NCBI RefSeq assembly: GCF_019649055.1
Contig: NW_026570254.1
Coordinates: 1,054,001 to 1,118,000 of the forward strand
Reading direction: 5' to 3'
Length of the DNA: 64,000 nucleotides
DNA from: Paramacrobiotus metropolitanus
Lineage: Eukaryota > Tardigrada > Eutardigrada > Parachela > Macrobiotidae
The notes below the pieces were generated by a model. It made no database searches. It saw only the letters and a list, made by a program, of their open reading frames with translations, and was not told the origin of the DNA. Numbering within the stretch: position 1 is the first letter of the stretch; every line of letters begins with the position of its first letter. The position numbers were made by a program, and so were the translations under genes. Of the stretch, positions 61,601 through 64,000 are shown in pieces.

Positions 61601-64000
61601 GATACACCTAATATTGCCGAATTGATCCTTCAAAATCACACTGACTTATGGATATCTGATACAGCGGTAATGCCATTTAAGTTGTCATTAGGATATGTAA
61701 CGCCTCAATGGGCTGCAGCTGAACGAGCTCGGCATTTATGACATGTACAAACGTCTGCAGGAACACAGTGAAAACCTTTCTGGCAGCAACATTACATCGT
61801 GCCGCGAAAAAATGATGAATATTGATCGCGAATAAGATGCAGGCGCTGAATTATACTGTGTCAATTTTTTCTGTGTATTTAAGCACCGGTGTCGCACTCA
61901 TATCAATATCACGGAAATCTGCGGTCACAATAGCGAAACAAACATGTGTAAAAGGAAACGAACATTATTGTGCAGCCGCGCGTCCACGAAGAAAGTTAGA
62001 TAGTCATGGTGAGTCCAAATTATTTTGAATAGCAGACCAGATTGCAAAGCAAATCTTTTGTGATGCATTTTCTAAGTAACTAAAAATTTATTTTTTCAAT
62101 CCACTAAAATCTGAGCGTCATCTAAATCCAAACGTGTGTACTTGTAATACTACCGTAAAAACTTGACCTCTTTAATTACAGCATTTTAAAGATAATAACT
62201 TCTGTTGACCAAAACAGCTCGGCTATTGTTCAGAATTTCCTGTTGTTTCATTCGATCCAGCCAGTGGATCGAATTATAACACCATAGAGTTTAACTTCTT
62301 GAAAAGCTCGTCTAAACACTAAGTTTCCGCTTAGGTTTTTCGGTCAAATCAATAGATGTTAAAGTAAATACTAAGTTGGTCGTTCTGGTGCGGAAGTGTA
62401 GTGGCAGGGAAAAAAGGAGCTAAAAAGTGATCCCATGTGGCCGATAGCAATGAAACCGCTGCAGGCCAGTCAGCTGGAGTTCTTTGAAGACTTCTTTACT
62501 GATTTTTGTCATAACACACTTGTCGCATTCAATTCAATCATCTTAATGCTCGAAATGGTCAAAAGCATTTTCAGCCAAAGTGCTGTTGCCAATTCAAGTC
62601 TCATGGTTATTGCTTGTAAGGCGAATAAAAAACCGGCGTAGTCCGTAATAATCACTTCGCCGGCGTTAGTGTTATTCACCTAATCATTAAAAGGACACTT
62701 CATACTGTACTTGCCATAGAAGACGATTAAGATATTATATGTTTTTCAAAAGCTTATCGGCTAATTTTGCGATGAATGTCATGCATTCATCAATGCTGCA
62801 ATATTATTCTGTCGTGTATTAATCATTGATGCAGTGGACATGCGAAATCTAATCAACTGGTCGAATACATTCAGCAATTGTGATCGACAGTGCAGCATCA
62901 CAAAAAATAATTTCATCACTAGATCACTTTAAAACCACCTGAAACAGGTTCAAACCGGGTAGACAAAATTGAAAAAGATTTCTTGCAGGAGGGAAAATTA
63001 ACTTAGCAGGAATAGCAATACCATCATTATTACCATGTCTATTTCCACACGATAGCTCGTTTGTTTCAAATATATTTCTATTGGTCAGCCCATATTTTAC
63101 ACTGGCCAAAACATATTTTTATATAATATCTATTTTATTCTATTCCGATTAATTCCACGAACAAATATACGACTGAACAATAGTTTGTAATAATGTGATA
63201 TAGATTATTATGAAGTGCTTACCGGTTAAACTGATGAGCCGCCCACGTGCGCCACTAAAATTAATTGGAAAAAATTAGAGTACATACAACTGATACGCAA
63301 GTGACCACAGCTAATAACACAAACACGATTACATGGAAAAGTCGAAACGTTTATCGTTAACGTATGGGTTATTTGCAAGCGTAAAGTGGTGCAGACGGGC
63401 CACAAGTGCGCTCGTTTCTCGCACAGTTAAATCAAATATTCATCAATCTGTCGGCAATGCGCAGAGTATTGACCAGAATTTCAAACAGTTCCACTATTGT
63501 AAAAAAATCCTCATCCGCGTTGCTTAATATCATCGAATGCATCGTGTACACAAGCAACAACAATTTCCAAACTATGTTGCTTAACTGGTAAAGATCACCT
63601 TGAAGAAAGCAGCAAAAATATGATCTTGGATTCCAAACTGTATACATGCGAATCAGTTACCGTGGTGGTTAAGAAATCCCGTAGTAAATACTGTGATTCT
63701 TATTTGCGGCAGCGGGGGAGGCGTAGTTTGGCCGACTTGGTCAGTTTGCGGAGCGAGCAACCGGGAAGAGAGAAATATGTGCAGTATCGCCGATACCACT
63801 GCACGCAGTGTACGGAAGAGCAAATACAATTTGTTCCTTTGGTTTTGTTTGCCAAAACTTTTCTTGCATGCGTCTGATTTGTCTGTTGGCGTCGTACAGA
63901 AATTTATGGTTTTAGCAAATGTCACCTGTCATAGAGCACAATGAAATGAAAAAATAAGGTTTATACGAAACTATGCGGCATGTTCACTTTTCATGATGTT
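58700..64000. other. Intergenic, no gene seen
   Basis: A/T-rich with only short ORFs. None carries a motif I recognise, including the antisense frame at 60667-61065 and those at the right edge. No tRNA or rRNA was recognised by eye. Confidence 0.4.

Overview
This is eukaryotic, metazoan DNA. Genes are split by GT-AG introns (one GC-AG), spacers are long, and decayed transposons are common. I infer a tardigrade. The F-box protein at 31963-33798 starts with a WRFGAVDVQ…DFDCPGHRA-type domain that I associate with tardigrade-restricted families, and the short introns and gene spacing fit. The species cannot be fixed from the sequence, and the tardigrade call is moderate confidence only.

Left block (1-2813): the 3' end of a single-pass receptor gene (+) converges on a small acidic/coiled-coil gene (-). 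Middle-left block (about 3-17.6 kb): a transposon and repeat graveyard. It holds LINE reverse-transcriptase and 3'-end remnants, a Tigger-like non-autonomous element with TA target sites, a PIF1/Helitron helicase remnant, a ~50 bp minisatellite, a perfect 88 bp palindrome, a ~700 bp foldback, exon-like receptor fragments and a decayed nuclear-receptor-like zinc finger.

Central block (17.6-24.4 kb): an intact thrombospondin-type-1 (TSP1) repeat gene lies between two inverted local duplications. On one side is an inverted copy of 0.35-2.44 kb (receptor tail exon plus part of the coiled-coil gene). On the other is an inverted copy of 33.24-35.15 kb (F-box 3' part plus teneurin 3' end). The receptor tail exon has landed in phase behind the TSP1 exons, so the locus encodes a phase-perfect chimera: signal peptide, six TSP1 repeats, then a duplicated cytoplasmic tail with no transmembrane exon. 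A small two-TM ORF ends 4 nt before the TSP1 start codon.

Right block: a TMEM26 homologue (+, 27.4-30.5 kb), a UPF0390/C19orf53 homologue (-, 31.1-31.4 kb), the F-box gene (+, 32.0-33.8 kb), then a complete teneurin gene (-, 52570 to 34465). I resolved teneurin into 22 coding exons encoding ~2896 aa: intracellular domain, TM, furin-like RVKR site, eight EGF repeats with the dimerising EGF2/EGF5 Cys losses, NHL, YD shell and the Tox-GHH-like C terminus. Two single-base A-run deletions break its frame; restoring each gives a CDS divisible by three with every splice phase matching, so assembly error is the likeliest cause.

From 52.6 kb to the end (11.4 kb) I see no gene I can support, only weak ORFs. 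The genes do not form one pathway. Teneurin, the TSP1 chimera and the receptor all fit cell-surface or extracellular roles, but their adjacency looks like chance plus local rearrangement.
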